Shown one piece after another: positions 1-12,815 of a DNA stretch of 64,000 nucleotides. The notes below the pieces were generated by a model. It saw nothing but the letters and a program-made list of their open reading frames with translations. It made no database searches and was not told the DNA's origin. A program made the translations under genes and the position numbers. Position 1 is the stretch's first letter, and each line of letters starts with the position of its first letter. The DNA is from Syngnathus acus (lineage: Eukaryota; Chordata; Actinopteri; Syngnathiformes; Syngnathidae), in the NCBI RefSeq assembly GCF_901709675.1, contig NC_051094.1:2894501-2958500 (forward strand). The letters run 5' to 3'.

Positions 1-654
1 ATGCTCCATCAACTGCACACAAGTTAGTATAGTAAATAAAAACGTATTTCAATAGTTATTTTACTCCATCTTTTGATATTTAAACTCGCTAATCGGTCAT
101 CGACCCCAAAAATCCTGAAGCCCGATTTTAATTAAACCACAAGCCAATTAAGATTTGAAGTTAATTAAGAGGAAACCTATTGGGCGGTGGAGCAATCGGA
201 TTAAAAAGAGAGAGAGAAAGGTGACAGCGTGAAGTCTGAGCCCAATGGTAGACGACCTTCATGAAAGAGCCTGTTGTCTGCTTCCCTGACACAAACACGC
301 ACACACAAATGCATGCACACAGAACCAACCGCACATGGTACGATCACATGAACTTTCAAGCTCCTGGCCCTCGAGACCATTCAGTGCCTACACCTAACAT
401 CTAGAAGACTGTTTGTGTGTGTGTGTGTGTATTTGTGTGCGTGTGCGTGTACTACACCAAATGTTTCCACTTACGCTTCGAGACGAGCAGTGAGCCGCGG
501 ATCATAAACATAAATAACATGTCTGCGACATGCTTTCTTCAGACAAGATGAAGAATTATAGCATTTTTACTCTGCATTTTCTAGCCTAGTTCAACGTACG
601 GCTCCATTTCATAACAAACGAGCCACTGCTTTTCTTGACACTTGTTGCAATTAA
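1..654. other. Non-coding stretch with TG microsatellite
   Basis: No coding exon, splice-bounded frame or RNA gene is visible. The sequence is AT-rich and includes a short CA-rich patch near 295-325 and an interrupted TG dinucleotide tract at about 412-449. If the signal-peptide exon at 28 kb is real, this stretch lies in its first intron or beyond it. Confidence 0.6.
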
Positions 655-689
655 GAATTCTTGAATTTCCCCCCTGGGGGATCAATAAA

Positions 690-690
<1 letters not shown>
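655..690 (+). repeat. Probable 3' tail of a non-LTR retroposon
   Basis: A short segment reads GAATTTCCCCCCTGGGGGAT followed by CAATAAAC and then passes straight into the CTAT array. Tails of the form GAATTTCCCC..GGGGAT(C/T)AATAAA plus a short tandem repeat are familiar at the 3' ends of teleost LINE or SINE copies, where the tail repeat seeds a microsatellite. Only the tail is recognisable. No reverse transcriptase remains upstream, so the family is not assigned. Confidence 0.45.
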
Positions 691-783
<93 letters not shown>

Positions 784-803
784 GTCTGTCTGTCTATCTA
801 TCT

Positions 804-806
<3 letters not shown>
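691..806. repeat. (CTAT)n tetranucleotide microsatellite
   Basis: About 29 tetranucleotide units run almost uninterrupted, with three CTGT variant units near 781-793. The CTAT period yields long open frames of repeated Y-L-S-I residues in several frames. These are an artefact of the repeat, not genes. Confidence 0.98.
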
Positions 807-1064
<258 letters not shown>

Positions 1065-1591
1065 ATGTTGTTGAGAGGTACTCAAAGGATCCCCTGAACA
1101 AGAGGTTGCGCTGACAAGCTAAGCTAATGTGTTTTATTGACAGCACCTTCTTTAAAAACAAGGAAATCTGCTATTACAGGTGGAATGTCATTTATCGGCT
1201 CGTTCGCAGCTCACCAGGCAACCGGGGGAGCCTCTCCGTGTGTTTGACTGCTATTTCCGAGGGGTCTAAAAGCGAGCCGGGGGTGACATCATCGGCCCAC
1301 GTGTCCGTCTAAATATTACATTAGACGTGCTCCCTGGTGTGTCAGCGCTTGCTGCTTCTTTTCTTCTCAGCCACTATTTGTGTCTCTCGCCTTCTTTTTC
1401 ATCTCTTTTTTGACCCCAGCTGCATCTGGCATGTCGCCACGCTACCGCTCAGAACCAATCACGCTTGTCGTCTGATTTGTTGCCTGGAAAAATGGCGGCC
1501 TTTGTTGCTTCTGCGGCATACGTTGACTGTATTTTGTATTTTGTACCCATCGAATTGCAGTTCAACATTCACATCATACAAGCATTTTAAC
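1065..1591. other. Unique non-coding sequence
   Basis: No gene is supported. A modestly GC-rich patch at 1195-1300 has a few CpGs but no splice-bounded open frame. The open frames here (61 and 97 codons) show no domain, no biased codon use and no clear splice sites. Confidence 0.5.
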
Positions 1592-1765
1592 TACCGTAAT
1601 TTTCGGACTATAAGTCGCACCGGAGTATAAGTCGCACCAGCCATAAAATGCCCAAAAAAGTGAAAAAAAACCATATATATGTATATAAATCGCTCCTGAG
1701 TATAAGTCGCCCCCCCACCCAAACTATGGAAAAAAAACGCGACTTATAGTCCGAAAATTACGGTA
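1592..1765 (+). mobile_element. 174-bp MITE with long perfect inverted ends, copy 1
   Basis: The element begins TA-CCGTAATTTTCGGACTATAA and ends with the exact reverse complement. The terminal inverted repeat is about 25 bp and perfect, with TA at each outer edge, as expected of a TA target duplication. Inside the left end a second, imperfect subrepeat (GGAGTATAAGTCGCACC) echoes the terminus. There is no coding capacity, so it is non-autonomous. A nearly identical copy lies in opposite orientation at 31009-31182. The TA duplication points to a Tc1/mariner-like or other TA-targeting transposase, but that is inference. Confidence 0.9.
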
Positions 1766-2179
1766 CTTATTTGCTCCAACACTTCCTTGATTTATTACAT
1801 TTACAAAGTCTACAGTAAATATCTCGATAGAAAAAAAAACACGCGATAAGAAACAATCCAATAAAAAGTAGTAACAGAAACTGAGCACATTTATGTGCCA
1901 CATGAACACGTATTCTTACGACACCCAAACTAGTTCACGGCGCATCGTTTATAACCTCAAAACGTCACGTTGGCACCATCATAAACTGAGGACCTCCCAC
2001 AAAAGAGCCATCCAAAAAACCAGAACCATGAAGAAACGTCTTACCAAACGTCATTAAAAACTACCGCGGCCCTGAAAATGACGACAAATGAATACGATTA
2101 ATATTCAAAACTACTTTTTAGTATAATCTTTGAACAATAATGGCTCTCACATAAAAGCCGCAGTTGATTGTTACTGGGT

Positions 2180-2330
2180 GTGTGGCCACTAAGGATAATC
2201 ACACCTGCCAGAAGACCCCACCCTCCCACCACTCCAGGCGACCACTGGCAATTATTGCATTCCCCGTACGACCACGTGTAATTACACCCAGCTCACCTCG
2301 CTCACTATCAGACTATTCGAAGACTCTATT
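2180..2330. promoter_or_regulatory. Candidate conserved non-coding block
   Basis: A non-repetitive stretch mixes GGATAATC, CAATTATTGCATT, CCACGTGTAATTAC and similar words (homeodomain-like ATTA cores and an E-box CACGTG), in contrast to the simple AT-rich flanks. This resembles vertebrate developmental enhancers, but the call rests on appearance only. Confidence 0.25.
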
Positions 2331-2804
2331 TTGAGTTCAGAATGTAATGAAAATGTGTACTTATTCTTTAAAACATCCGCAAGGAGTTTTTCGATGAAAA
2401 CTTTTAGGCTCTTACACAAATCAAGTTGTTAGCCGTTTTATTAGAATTTGTGCAGCTACCAGCATGAAATAAAGTAACAAAAGTCCTTCAGTCTGAATAC
2501 TTGTTGACATATTTGGCTGAGTTCAGCGCTTATTTCTTCTTTGGTCGCCGTGGCCATTCTGCGCAAGTGAACGGAAACAAAGTTAGCTCAGCTTGGCTAA
2601 ATGTACACTGCATGATGAGCACATTCACGGTGCTAGCTGACAGGCGTGACTAATTGGACCTTCAATGACTCATGCTAACAGTGAGTTGAAGGAAAAAAAG
2701 CGAAGGGGATAAAAAAAAAAAAGGTCCCAATTGATGTTATCATTCAAGACTATGCTTTTTATGACCACACAGCAGAATGAAGCTGACACACAAATACACA
2801 CACA

Positions 2805-2965
2805 CATAATAAAAGGCAGTGAGTGTGCAAATGGATATAATTGGCCTCCCAGCAATCAAGCCCAATTATGTGGCGCTGTAATTGGCTTCGGGAGCGTCAA
2901 CAAGGCAGCTGTCATTAAGTCGGAGCATGCCCTGGCATGACCACCCGCCAAAGTGCTTATCAGCT
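2805..2965. promoter_or_regulatory. Candidate conserved non-coding block
   Basis: The block is dense in ATTA/TAAT words (ATATAATTGG, CCAATTATG, GTAATTGG, GTCATTAAG), with AGCTGTCA and GCATGCCCTGGCATG, the latter an imperfect palindrome. It is neither repetitive nor an open exon. It is a candidate enhancer by composition only. Confidence 0.25.
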
Positions 2966-3040
2966 CACTTTATCTGCTTGCTTTGGAACGCTGGGGAATC
3001 GTCCAGATGTAGAGTATACAGGCAAAAGCCAAAGACTACT

Positions 3041-4560
3041 ATAACTTTCTTAACTGCTTGTGAATTTGACTGTATATTGAAAACTTCCAGAATAGTCATT
3101 ATATAGGTGCTAGCTACTTTCTAACTTCTTTCTAGGTGGTTTCGGAGTGATTGTCAACTAGCTGCAAACTGCTTTCTTAGTTGTAGCTAACTGGACTGTA
3201 TATTGAGTATTTGCTGAGTACCCCGAGACTGGTTACAAGTTATCGACTTTTTAGATGGATATTGAATGTTTCCTGAGTAGATGCTTATTGGTTGTTCACA
3301 GGCTGCTAACTAAATGTTGAGTAGTTTTTGAGAAATTGCTAACTGCTTGCTCGCATCCACATGAATGTTGAGAAGGCTTCAAATGATTTTTTTTTTCCAC
3401 ACATTGTATCGGTTATTAATATAAATGTGGTAAACAGAAGATATTCGATAAATATTCTTTTTTTGTTCTATTCCTGTCACCATTTGGGCAGCTCACAGAC
3501 ACTTTGCATCGGTCTCTGTGGATTGCGCACTCGCTCAAACTCCCGTCGGTCCAGCTTTTGATTAGCATCATGCCGGCCTGACGCTTTCATGTCGCTCGTA
3601 TGCAACTTTTGTTTGTTTTCTGCAGATGCTAATCTATCTTTGTCAGCGGGACACTGGCAACACAAATGTTAATTCTTATTTTGGGAAAAGTAAACAATGA
3701 CTTTTTAAACAATTTCACCAGATTTTGTGTGGTTGTCACTCACTGGTTGCTAACTAGACGCTAACAGGTTTCAAGCTGGTTACAGATATTGGCTTCATTT
3801 TGGAACCTCTTTGAATCATGTGAGTGCTCACTTGCTTCTTGCCATTTTTTTTGAATTGTTGTGCAAACTGGATATTCTTTACGGAATAAAGGCTAACTGG
3901 GTTACACAGCGGATGCTCCAGTAGCAGATTCTGAGCAGGTCAGTGAACTTGTGCAGCAAAACAAGAAAACTTTAAAGCGCAACTTAGCCTTTCTATACCT
4001 TCACTTTCATGGCGACGTGAGCCTTTGAGCTGCCGGTCGGGCAGATGTTCAGTTTTAAGCTTCTCCCTCGTCACTAATTGTAAATTGCTTTTGGCACGTC
4101 TTTGATGTTTGTCTGCGGGAGACTCAAAACCACCTGACAAAAAGTATCGACAGAGACAGTAATTTAGCGAGAATCGTTGGTTCGCTGTCAGGAGACAGAA
4201 AAGAAATGCAAAGAAAGTTTGAAAGCAGCTTATGGGAAAAAAAGAAATTGGCGGCTAATTTTGCCATTCCGCACTAAGCTGTAAATCATCTTTATCAGCG
4301 CGCTAGCAATACTGAAGGGATTACAAATTGGACTCAACTAATTTAATATCACTTGCAATTAATATAAATTTGCTAAAATGTTGACGCAAAGGGTTCAAAT
4401 AAGGTGATTACAGTTTGTTGACACCATTCTTCTCCTTCAGACAGCAAGATTATTTTTGATTATTAGCTACCTAGCTGCTAATTCAGTGTTGGTTACTAAC
4501 TAGCGAGTGATTTGTTAATGAGCAGCCACTTACACGATCGCAGAATACAATCTGATTAAA
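3041..4560. repeat. Degenerate GCTAAC / ACTGTATATTGA word-rich DNA
   Basis: Words such as GCTAACT, TAGCTAAC, ACTGCTT and GGACTGTATATTGA recur irregularly (for example near 3066, 3190 and 3250), with no constant period. It looks like an old, decayed tandem or low-complexity family that is common in fish introns. No coding segment is supported. Confidence 0.4.
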
Positions 4561-4599
4561 TACCAAAATATTGTCTTTCTGGGTTCCATTTTTGTTCAT

Positions 4600-4735
4600 T
4601 CAGAAGCAAGCTGTCGAGGGTGCCACTGTGACATGTGGGCAATTAGGGGCACGGCAAAGATTAGCCTCTATTAAGGTTATAATCTAATCAACCTTTCAAG
4701 AGGGATGGACATTTTCAGGATCACTTCACTGAACT
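4600..4735. promoter_or_regulatory. Candidate conserved non-coding block
   Basis: A compact non-repetitive segment contains GGGCAATTAGGGGC, AGATTAGCCTCTATTAAGG and TAATCTAATC words. The mixture of ATTA cores and GC words suggests an enhancer-like element, not confirmed. Confidence 0.22.
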
Positions 4736-5235
4736 CCCAAGCTCTCTGGGGTTCCCGCCTCCCCCCTAAAAACAGAAAAAAGACAAATCCAAGACTTAAT
4801 TGGGGTCAAAATCCTCATTAAAGAACCCAGGGATTTTCTGATTCCATCACAGCAGGGTCTGAGCGTGGGGAGAAGTAACATCATGTCAGAATAAAAGTCA
4901 CTTCTCTGAACTTTGGTGTTAGTAGAGCTGCTAACACTAAACCAAGTTTTTTTTTTTTTTGGCTGGTCCAGCAATGGTACAGGCCACCTAGAAATTATTA
5001 TAGTAAAGACAATTTTTGAGTTGACTTCCACTTTAAAGACACTCTACTAATAAATCTTCAGTTGAGTACATATGCACCGTGGGCCAGTGTGGGAAATTTA
5101 CATTTTCAAGCAGGTTTAAAAGAGAGAAAAAAAAAACATCATGATACACACTTGTAACTCATTAGAGTGTTTTCAGTCACACGGAGACACAAACACACAC
5201 ACATATATAAGCACACTCAGAAACAATCTCCCCAA
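4736..5235. other. Non-coding sequence with poly-T and CA tracts
   Basis: It contains a T-run near 4947-4959, an A-run near 5128-5136 and short CA runs near 5185-5200. A 101-codon minus-strand open frame at 4726-5031 has no recognisable domain and is interrupted by low-complexity lysines from the T-run, so I do not call it a gene. Confidence 0.5.
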
Positions 5236-5239
5236 AACA

Positions 5240-5405
5240 GAACAACAAAATTAAATTAGCTCCAAGGCCTTTCACGCCTGTGAAAAGCAAAAATACGAAG
5301 TAAATAAATATTCATCCTGCTAACAGTGTGCTCCCTATTAGATAGGAGACCTGTTGACTGGGAAACAGGAGAAAATCATTATGAGCAATTAAAAGCAGGG
5401 GAGCA
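5240..5405. promoter_or_regulatory. Candidate conserved non-coding block
   Basis: The segment has TTAAATTAGCTCCAAGGCC, a TTTCACGCCTGTGAAAAG imperfect palindrome, AATATTCATCC, and GAGCAATTAAAAGCAGGGG. It is information-dense and free of repeats, as enhancers in large vertebrate introns often are. The claim is compositional only. Confidence 0.25.
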
Positions 5406-8400
5406 GTGTTGTGTGCGTTTATGTGTAGTCCTGCACCAGACTGGAACTTGAATGCATCGTTGCACTCAAAAGTCATGCTCATTGAAATGAATGGAAACGT
5501 GAATGCATGTTTAAGGGATGGTCATTTAGCTAACATTTCCTTAATTATAGTCACAGCAAGTAAAATTGACCTTCCAAAGACATTTTAGAAAATGTTCCCA
5601 TCTCTGTAGTATACATTGTTGAAAATTTGGAGCAATTGTGTAAAGTTTCTGGGAGGAGTCAGGAAGCCTTGCAAATGGCCAAAATGATTCCAAAAAGGCC
5701 AAAACGGCTAGACATGCTTCCTTTTGTGCTACTTATGAAAGACATGTTTGTCAAACCCCCTGTTGCTAAATTAAATCGAATGTGGGGGTCACGCCCGAAT
5801 CCAAATTCAAATTTTCAACAGTTTGAACAAGCTAAACCAATTTGGTGAGTTTCTATGCATGGAAAAGCCTTCAAAATGGCAAATTATATTTTCGCCTGAG
5901 AAAAACAAGTCCATCAATCACTGTTTGATAATCTCTTTGATTTCAAGTAATAAACAAGTAAGCCTACTTATGAATGCTGCTTACTTAGAAGAATGTGTAC
6001 GCAAAACGCGTATGAGCGTCTTCCTGTATCTTCGACCATACAATGAACTCATTCTGTTCTTTCCCTAAACTTCTATTTCGCAGAGTATGAAACCACAAAT
6101 TGCCTCACTCGTAAAGCGTCATGTACACACTTTTCATTCTCGTGTGAAAAACAACAAACTCTCAACTGGCTCTCAGTTCCATGCCACTGGAAACAAGAAC
6201 AAAAATAAACCTAGTCAACTTTGGGAAATGAGCTTACTTGAGTTGTTCTAGGGCGGAGGCCAAGCATGAGCGCGGACTGAATGCCCCCTGTGTACAGTTT
6301 TTATTTTTTTATTTTTAAATAGAAACAGGACGAGAAGAGTTGGGATAGTGTGTGTAATATTGTCGCATCTATCAGTGGAAAAGCTACATGGAGGTGTTTA
6401 TTGGTCACAGAATGCAATAAGCTATTTCCGCATGTGACCCTCAGCGTGTACTATGTGTGCGTGTCCACAGGTTTTTTTTAGCCCCCTGGGCATTGCAATC
6501 GTAGCCGGAACGATTGGAGCGGTTACTGTTTCAGAGTAGTAATCCAATCGGTGCAACAAATATACTGTATACTCATTTATTTAGGATTTAGTCTGTGTCT
6601 ATTAAATGGAGTGTGTTGTGTCTATTAAATGGCGTGTTTGTTGACAAAACGACAAAGACAAAAAATGGCTTTAATTTGAATTTGATAGTGCTGTAACACA
6701 TCTCAAGTTCACTGAAATCGAAAGAGTCCGCATTTCAGCACTTGATGCGCTCCTTTTAAAACAAACACTGCTTGCTTTGAGACAACAGCAGTTGAATAAT
6801 TAAGCAGCAGCAAATGCTCCTTAATAGTCGATTAGATGCAACAATTAGGGGAGTGAGTGCAAAACCCGTCTTTGCATTTTTAACACCAGACTCCAATGGC
6901 TTTGTTTTCTATTGTGCCGCCACACAATCAAGATGAGAACAGAACCGAAACATACTATTAAACTAATGACAGTTCATTTTAAAGAAACACCTACATATTT
7001 TCCTTACGGTTGCATGAAATCAATGACTATGTCATATTTTTTCCATTTTTTTTTCCACAAAATAAATTGAAAAAACATTTCATACTCAATTAGGCATTTT
7101 GTTTTGTCAAGCAAACCAATTTTTAAACTGTTCCAAAACATCTCTGATAAAATAACTTATATAGTAATACAAATATTTAATAATAATCATCATCATCATT
7201 TAGAACCTAATCCATTTCTATATATATAAACAAGTTCGAAAACTTTTTTTTTCTTCTGTGACACACAATCACACTTTTAAAAAAATGTATATGAAGGTGT
7301 CATTATTATCCCAGACCAGACCGCCACAGCAATTTTAATCTTGCGCACCACTTTCAGGGAGTCCCCGCACTAGATCATAATGTAATCACTGCACCAGCAG
7401 TCCCCTCTAATGTTCTCAATGATTTATTTTAGGCAACTGGCGAGCAAAACTGAGCAAGCCATGTCCTTGCAAAAAATAAATAAATAAAAGCAAATACGTC
7501 AGGCTACACATTTGCAGTTCTGATGAGTATATTCAAAAGACACTAGCTTGCTTCAATGTTCTGCAGCCTTGAAAAGCGCAACGTCTTGTTTGTACTTAAC
7601 GGCACACACGCACATTCTCACATGCGCACATTCATCTGGCACATGCTCTCGACTGTTCTTTGCCATTTCGTTTTTTTTTCTGAGTTGAGGCCACTGATAG
7701 TGGAGAGGAAACCAAGAGGAAAATAGCCTCAAGTCCAACTCATTTACTGCCGTATGCTTTTGCACTCAGTCACTGGAGCTTGCGACGCAGCCGACAGCCT
7801 TCGCGAGGAAAAATACATTTGTAAAAAAATGAGATCATTAAGAATGCGGCACTGATCCGTTAGTTTTACAAATCATCTAAATTGAAAGACTGGGGGGGGG
7901 GGTCAAGTGGGAATATTCCACTTTTGTTCAATTTTAACAGACTTGCCTTCTTTCTCTACCCTCATCGCTCCTTCTCCCGCCCGCACGCCCAGATACCTTT
8001 AAGTGCTCGGAATGGGAGAGAGAAAGCATCCAAAGCCACTTTCCAAATCCCCATGTGTGTGCTTGTCCCCATTTCTAAGCATGTGTATGTGTGTGTGCGG
8101 CCGTATGAGGCAAAGTGCAGAGGAATCAATACAAAAGTGAAGATGTCAAGCGTAGACGAGTGCTCGGCACCGATTGGACCACAGATTATCCGTCCCCGGA
8201 GTGTCGTGACGTCTCCGTGTGAGCGAGACCTAAGTCATGTACAATGTATTTATGTTTGTATGTATGACATGTTATGTCATAAATGCAATTTCTGCTCTTA
8301 TCAGTGTAGTCAAGAAAACCGTACGCCTTGCACCAAAGATAGAAATAGAACGACTAGACTGTGATGATAAAATTACAAAACTAAACAACTAGAAATTTGA

Positions 8401-9180
8401 ATATAATTTTCGCGATGGCGACTTTGGCCTTTTTTCCCACGATATCTTGCACAATACAACTTCTCGGCTGTGTCCAATGAACAGAATGCGTTATACAATT
8501 GATGCACAATCGGAATAAACACAATTGCTAGAAATAAATCATAGAAAAAAAACGTCAATCCTGAAGATGAGCCTTTCACACCGCGATCTTGTATGGACGG
8601 TACCAGATGGAGCAGAGTGTGAAGTTCACCAAGGGACACTTCAGTTATCTAAATCAGCAAAGCCGCATCGGTTTTCTAACCACTTTGGTGAGTTCTGGCT
8701 GACAGAGCTCCAACGCTACATCTGTATTTCAACACTTCAATGAGACTGCAGTCGTGGTTCTGGTCCCAGGCTTTCGCACTTCAGTCCTGGCAATGCAAAA
8801 GACTTTTTTTTTTTTACACACACGAACTGTCCTGTCCATTACAGCTCTGATACAAACCCCAAAGCCAGAAAATTGTCGGGTATACTTTATCCCCCAGTGG
8901 GAAAACTGCAGACGTTTACAGACAGTTTATGAGCGGTTTCATCTTGTGCAAAGAGAGAAATTTCAAAAACCATTTGAACAAAAAGGCCCCTTGTTAAATT
9001 TGTTAAAGAATCGTTGATCAAATGATGCCCCCCCCCCCCCCCCTATCATTGATGATCTGAATAAAAGAAAAAGAAAATTCCTCAGTAGCCTCAAGGCCTC
9101 CACTGGCCTAAATGAGGTAGCCTTGTAGTCTGGGAGCTGTTGTTCACAGCCCGCTTAAGCTTTTGTCCCCCGTGAAGCTT
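5406..9180. other. Presumed intron: no gene seen
   Basis: Mostly AT-rich unique DNA. It includes an 11-base G-run at 7892-7902, a 16-base C-run at 9028-9043 and short TATA-like dinucleotide runs near 7220. The 160-codon plus-strand frame at 7882-8364 starts in the G-run, crosses a TG tract and shows no domain. No splice-bounded exon, tRNA or large repeat was identified. Confidence 0.5.
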
Positions 9181-9560
9181 GACTGTGTATTATGTGGCCC
9201 TCAGACAGCCGTTGTAATTTTTTTCTTCTTTATCTCCTAAAAGCACCCTGGGGTCAGAAAGTTTTCCTAAAACGCTCCCAGGTCCGCTCCGCTCTTGCGT
9301 TTGGGCCGGGAGGCGACGTTCCGTTTCAAGTAGACGACTATTACGACTAAGTGGTGCCATCTGAGCGCCGGTGTGTGTCCGGGGTCCTGTCTTTTTACTG
9401 GGTTGGCAGGCCCAGACAATCGGGGGGGAGGTGGCATCCCATTGGCCAGCCTGCGGTTTGTGGTGCGGCGCGGTCTGGGCTGCCACACATTCCCACCTCA
9501 TCACATTCTTTCCCCTTGCCTTAACTGTAAGTTACCACTGGGTTGGACTTCCTCCTCATG
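9181..9560. other. GC-rich, CpG-containing patch
   Basis: Relative to its flanks this stretch is GC-rich and holds many CpGs (around 9265-9500), plus an inverted CCAAT word near 9450. Open frames on both strands (about 67-105 codons) follow from low stop density in GC-rich sequence. None has a plausible start, domain or splice pair. It could be a minor regulatory element or an unrecognised exon. Confidence 0.35.
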
Positions 9561-12500
9561 CGACAACGTTGTAAGTCAGAGTTGCGGAACGCTGTCAAAA
9601 ATGTTGTTTACGTGTCAAAATGAAGTAAAAGCGCCCCTCTTGAGTGTTCCGCCTCAGTCCCATCTGACTGCCATTACATCTGACACTTGAACAATCCTCA
9701 CAGGAGCTTTATGAGTAGATTTATTGTGAAAATTTGGCAAATTGTCATCATTTGACACTGAATTGAATCTAAAACAGAGTAGGAAGAAAATTGATGTTTT
9801 ATTCATAAATGCCAACATGTTACATGTTTACTTGTGGCTGTCAATCGCACGACAAGAGACAGCAGTTGTCGAGAAAAATCGGGCACGCGTGAACAAGCGG
9901 CATTTCGAAAGTTTGATTTTTGGTTTCTAAGTCAGTAAACAACCCAAAAAAGCAACAAAGCCCGCATTGAAGACACATAACACCAATTTTCGATTCGTTC
10001 GGTGCGGGCCGGACCGATGAATTCTGGTCAGAGTTGTTAGGGCGAGACGACATTGGAATTTGTAAAAATGCCGGGTTGGCTTTTTAATGCCCATTTTGTG
10101 TCACAGGAAAAAAGCCTGCAAAAAAAAGATTTCTACAAAGTTTGGTTTGATTCAGTACAGCTCGTATTGGATTAAAATTTTCCTGTAAGATTGGGAAAAT
10201 GCAATAAAAAAAATCTAGTAAAATTACTTATAAATTAAACAATTAAAAAATGAAATATTTCATTAATTGTGACCAGCAACAGCAATGTTGATCTCACCTA
10301 CAATAAACCGTCCTCATGTCACAAAGTGATGGCCGAAGATGGGCCTGTCCTATAAGGATGAGGTGAGGAAGAGGAACAAACCAAGAAGCAAAGACAGAGT
10401 CAGACTTAATTGGTTCTGCCACCATACACCTCTTTGAATGCTAAGTAGCTAACCCGGCATGGCGTAGGTAACCTGACATGGACTCTGACTGACAGTCATC
10501 AGTATACGGAGGTAGGCCGGAAGAGGTTACGGGGGATCATCGCAACGGAGATAATGCGATGGAATAGTTCACCTGAGAGGGCTGCTCAGGTAAACAAACG
10601 AACGTCAAACCTTACGGTTAAAAATTGATTGGTTGAAAAAAAAAAAATTAATCACTTCACTCCTTGAATTTGGAAGGCTTATATATCATAGAGGCCCACA
10701 AAAAAATTCTCTGGAAGCCACTGTGGCTGACAGCAGCTCTTGCGTGAGGGTTATTACAGTAAGCGAATAATTATACTGTAAAAACCCATGAAAAACAATC
10801 GCTTGGGAAAAAAAAACAAAAAAACCTGACATTGCTAGGGGGTGAACGATGAACTGCTCGGCAACATTTTATTTTGTGCAATACCCATGATAGGGGGGGG
10901 AGGGCAAAGTAGTCAGGTTAAAAATCTCCCTATTTTTAAGCTTTGATTCTTGTATACAACTCAGAAAAGCGAAGCATCGGATGAGTTTCCGACATAAAAG
11001 CACTGCAGCGTCAGGAGAGGAAGAAACACACTAGAAAGGTTAACGCAGACGCATACAATATGGTATTAATTAGCATCGCATCCGTGGCCTGTTGCCACCC
11101 TGTATCAGCATTTGTGCGCATGTGTGTGTGTGTATGTGTGTGTTCAACAGTAGTCAAAAGAGAGACAAAGACAACATGTGTTTCAAATAGTCCGCCGACT
11201 GCAAATATACATGTAATAACTACCGCATGTCAACAGCCATGCAAACACACATATGGTGTGTACAACCTTTGAGTGTACTTTGGGCCTACACACACACACA
11301 CACATGGACGGTCATTTGGCATGCACAGATTGCATACAAACAGGCAACTCATTAAGTTGTGGACATTTATTTGCCAGCTGCTGTTGCCTTTAAAGTTGCG
11401 CAATGCGTTTGTACTACATGTTCTAGTCCTTTTTTTCATCACTCCATTCCTGTGGCCATCATTATCAACCTCACGGGCAATGTTGGGGATTTTTCAATGC
11501 AAAAGAAGTTAAGAGCACAACACTCAGTCACATATTTAATTGTGTGGATGCAAAGCTGAGCGTTAAAGTTGTGTTAAAGTGTAGACTTGAAAAATAAAAG
11601 CTCTGTTGAATTTTGTTCATTTTTATTGCGTCAGATTGCACAAAATAAAATCATCCCGCTAAAGATACACTTCTTAAATGTAGTCAGCCCCACCAGTAAC
11701 ATAGATTGTTTTCCTCTAATTATTGTATCGTATTTTCTGCAAACTATTTGTCTCTGGAGGTTGTATAAGTTAACAACATAGAATAAGCATGAGTGAGCTT
11801 CGGGGACGCCAACGTCAACAAAATGTTAGTAATCTCACGACTTCCTGTATGAGAACGTAACGACAGCTGCAACGTGACCTCCTTGATGCTCCCCGAGTGG
11901 GACGTTAAGGCCCAACGCAACACCTCAACCTTCCTCTCCCCATTTTCCCATCAAAACAATGTAAACTTGTCACTTGTGATTTCCACTTTAATTTGCTTGA
12001 AATATTCCACAATAAAAGCCGCTTCTAAACAGACGGACAAGCTGACTAACAAGGCACAAGCTGACGTGAGAGCGGCGCTCTTATTGCGCCCATTCATCCT
12101 GGCGCGAGAGCAGTGTAACCTTTTAGACGAGGGGATGCTAAATCACGGCCATTATTCTGCGCTCCCCGGGCGCTCGCTTTCCATTGACTAACTGTTCCCC
12201 GAACCGTGCGATGGGAGGGCGGGACGAAAAGTCGCCGCATCCAAACTATTCGATTGAGAGGAGGGTCCAACGGCGGTAAAACGCAAACAAGAGGGGGAGA
12301 CGTGTCACGTTGATTCATATCGCCAAATTAATACGAGCCTCTCTCGTGCGGTCTTTTCCTGAAGAATCCACGCTGGGCCCGCAGATGAATAGAACTTTTC
12401 TTCTGCACGATATACTGTAGTAAAGTTTATTGGTACATCTGTAGACGGGAAATTACCCCGTACGTCTTGACGTGGTTTAAGACCCCGCTGCACAAACAGA

Positions 12501-12570
12501 AGAGAAAGACGAAGATAAGGTTCCATAGAGTTGCAATTTAGTCAAAGAGCGAGGAGCACAAGGAGTATCG
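9561..12570. other. Presumed intron: no gene seen
   Basis: Unique sequence with a G-run near 10895, a TG tract at about 11121-11143 and a CA tract at about 11288-11304 in inverted arrangement. A CpG-bearing patch lies at about 12060-12320. No coding exon is supported by motif or splice evidence. Confidence 0.5.
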
Positions 12571-12574
12571 CTAG

Positions 12575-12815
12575 CAGGTGTGCTGGTGGTGGTAGTAGTA
12601 GCCATAATATTAGTAGTAGTAGCCTTAGTAAGGCAAGACAACTGAATTTAAAATTGCGTACATTTTATACACAGGTGTATAATCTTGACAGGTCAACTCA
12701 ATGTGCATCACGCAACCAAAAGCACAACAACTAAAAGTATTTATAAACAGAACAAGCAGTAGCGGTAGCTGGAGCTGGAGCGGTAGCGATAGCTGTAATT
12801 GTAGTAGTAATAGTT
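12575..12815. repeat. Imperfect GTA / GGTAGC trinucleotide-hexanucleotide tracts
   Basis: Two clusters of GTA/GTAGTA units (about 12585-12632 and 12760-12815) are separated by unique sequence. The second cluster has AGCGGTAGCTGGAGCTGGAG and related variants. These are decayed microsatellites with no gene. Confidence 0.65.

Larger units (their letters stand above)
1766..3040. other. Presumed intronic/intergenic DNA
   Basis: No coding region is supported. The span holds two candidate regulatory blocks listed separately (about 2180-2330 and 2805-2965) and AT-rich filler. The short open frames lack recognisable motifs. Confidence 0.5.

Noticed and set aside
4726-5031. 101-codon minus-strand frame with hydrophobic segments
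   Set aside because: Checked for membrane protein features but found no start context, domain or splice sites. Lysine run comes from the poly-T tract.
7882-8364. 160-codon plus-strand open frame
   Set aside because: Starts in a G-homopolymer and crosses a TG tract (repeated V-C codons). Mixed low-complexity composition, no domain.
9190-9504. GC-rich frames around 9190-9504 as an exon
   Set aside because: Overlapping frames on both strands are equally open, which points to low stop density, not coding selection. No acceptor/donor pair.
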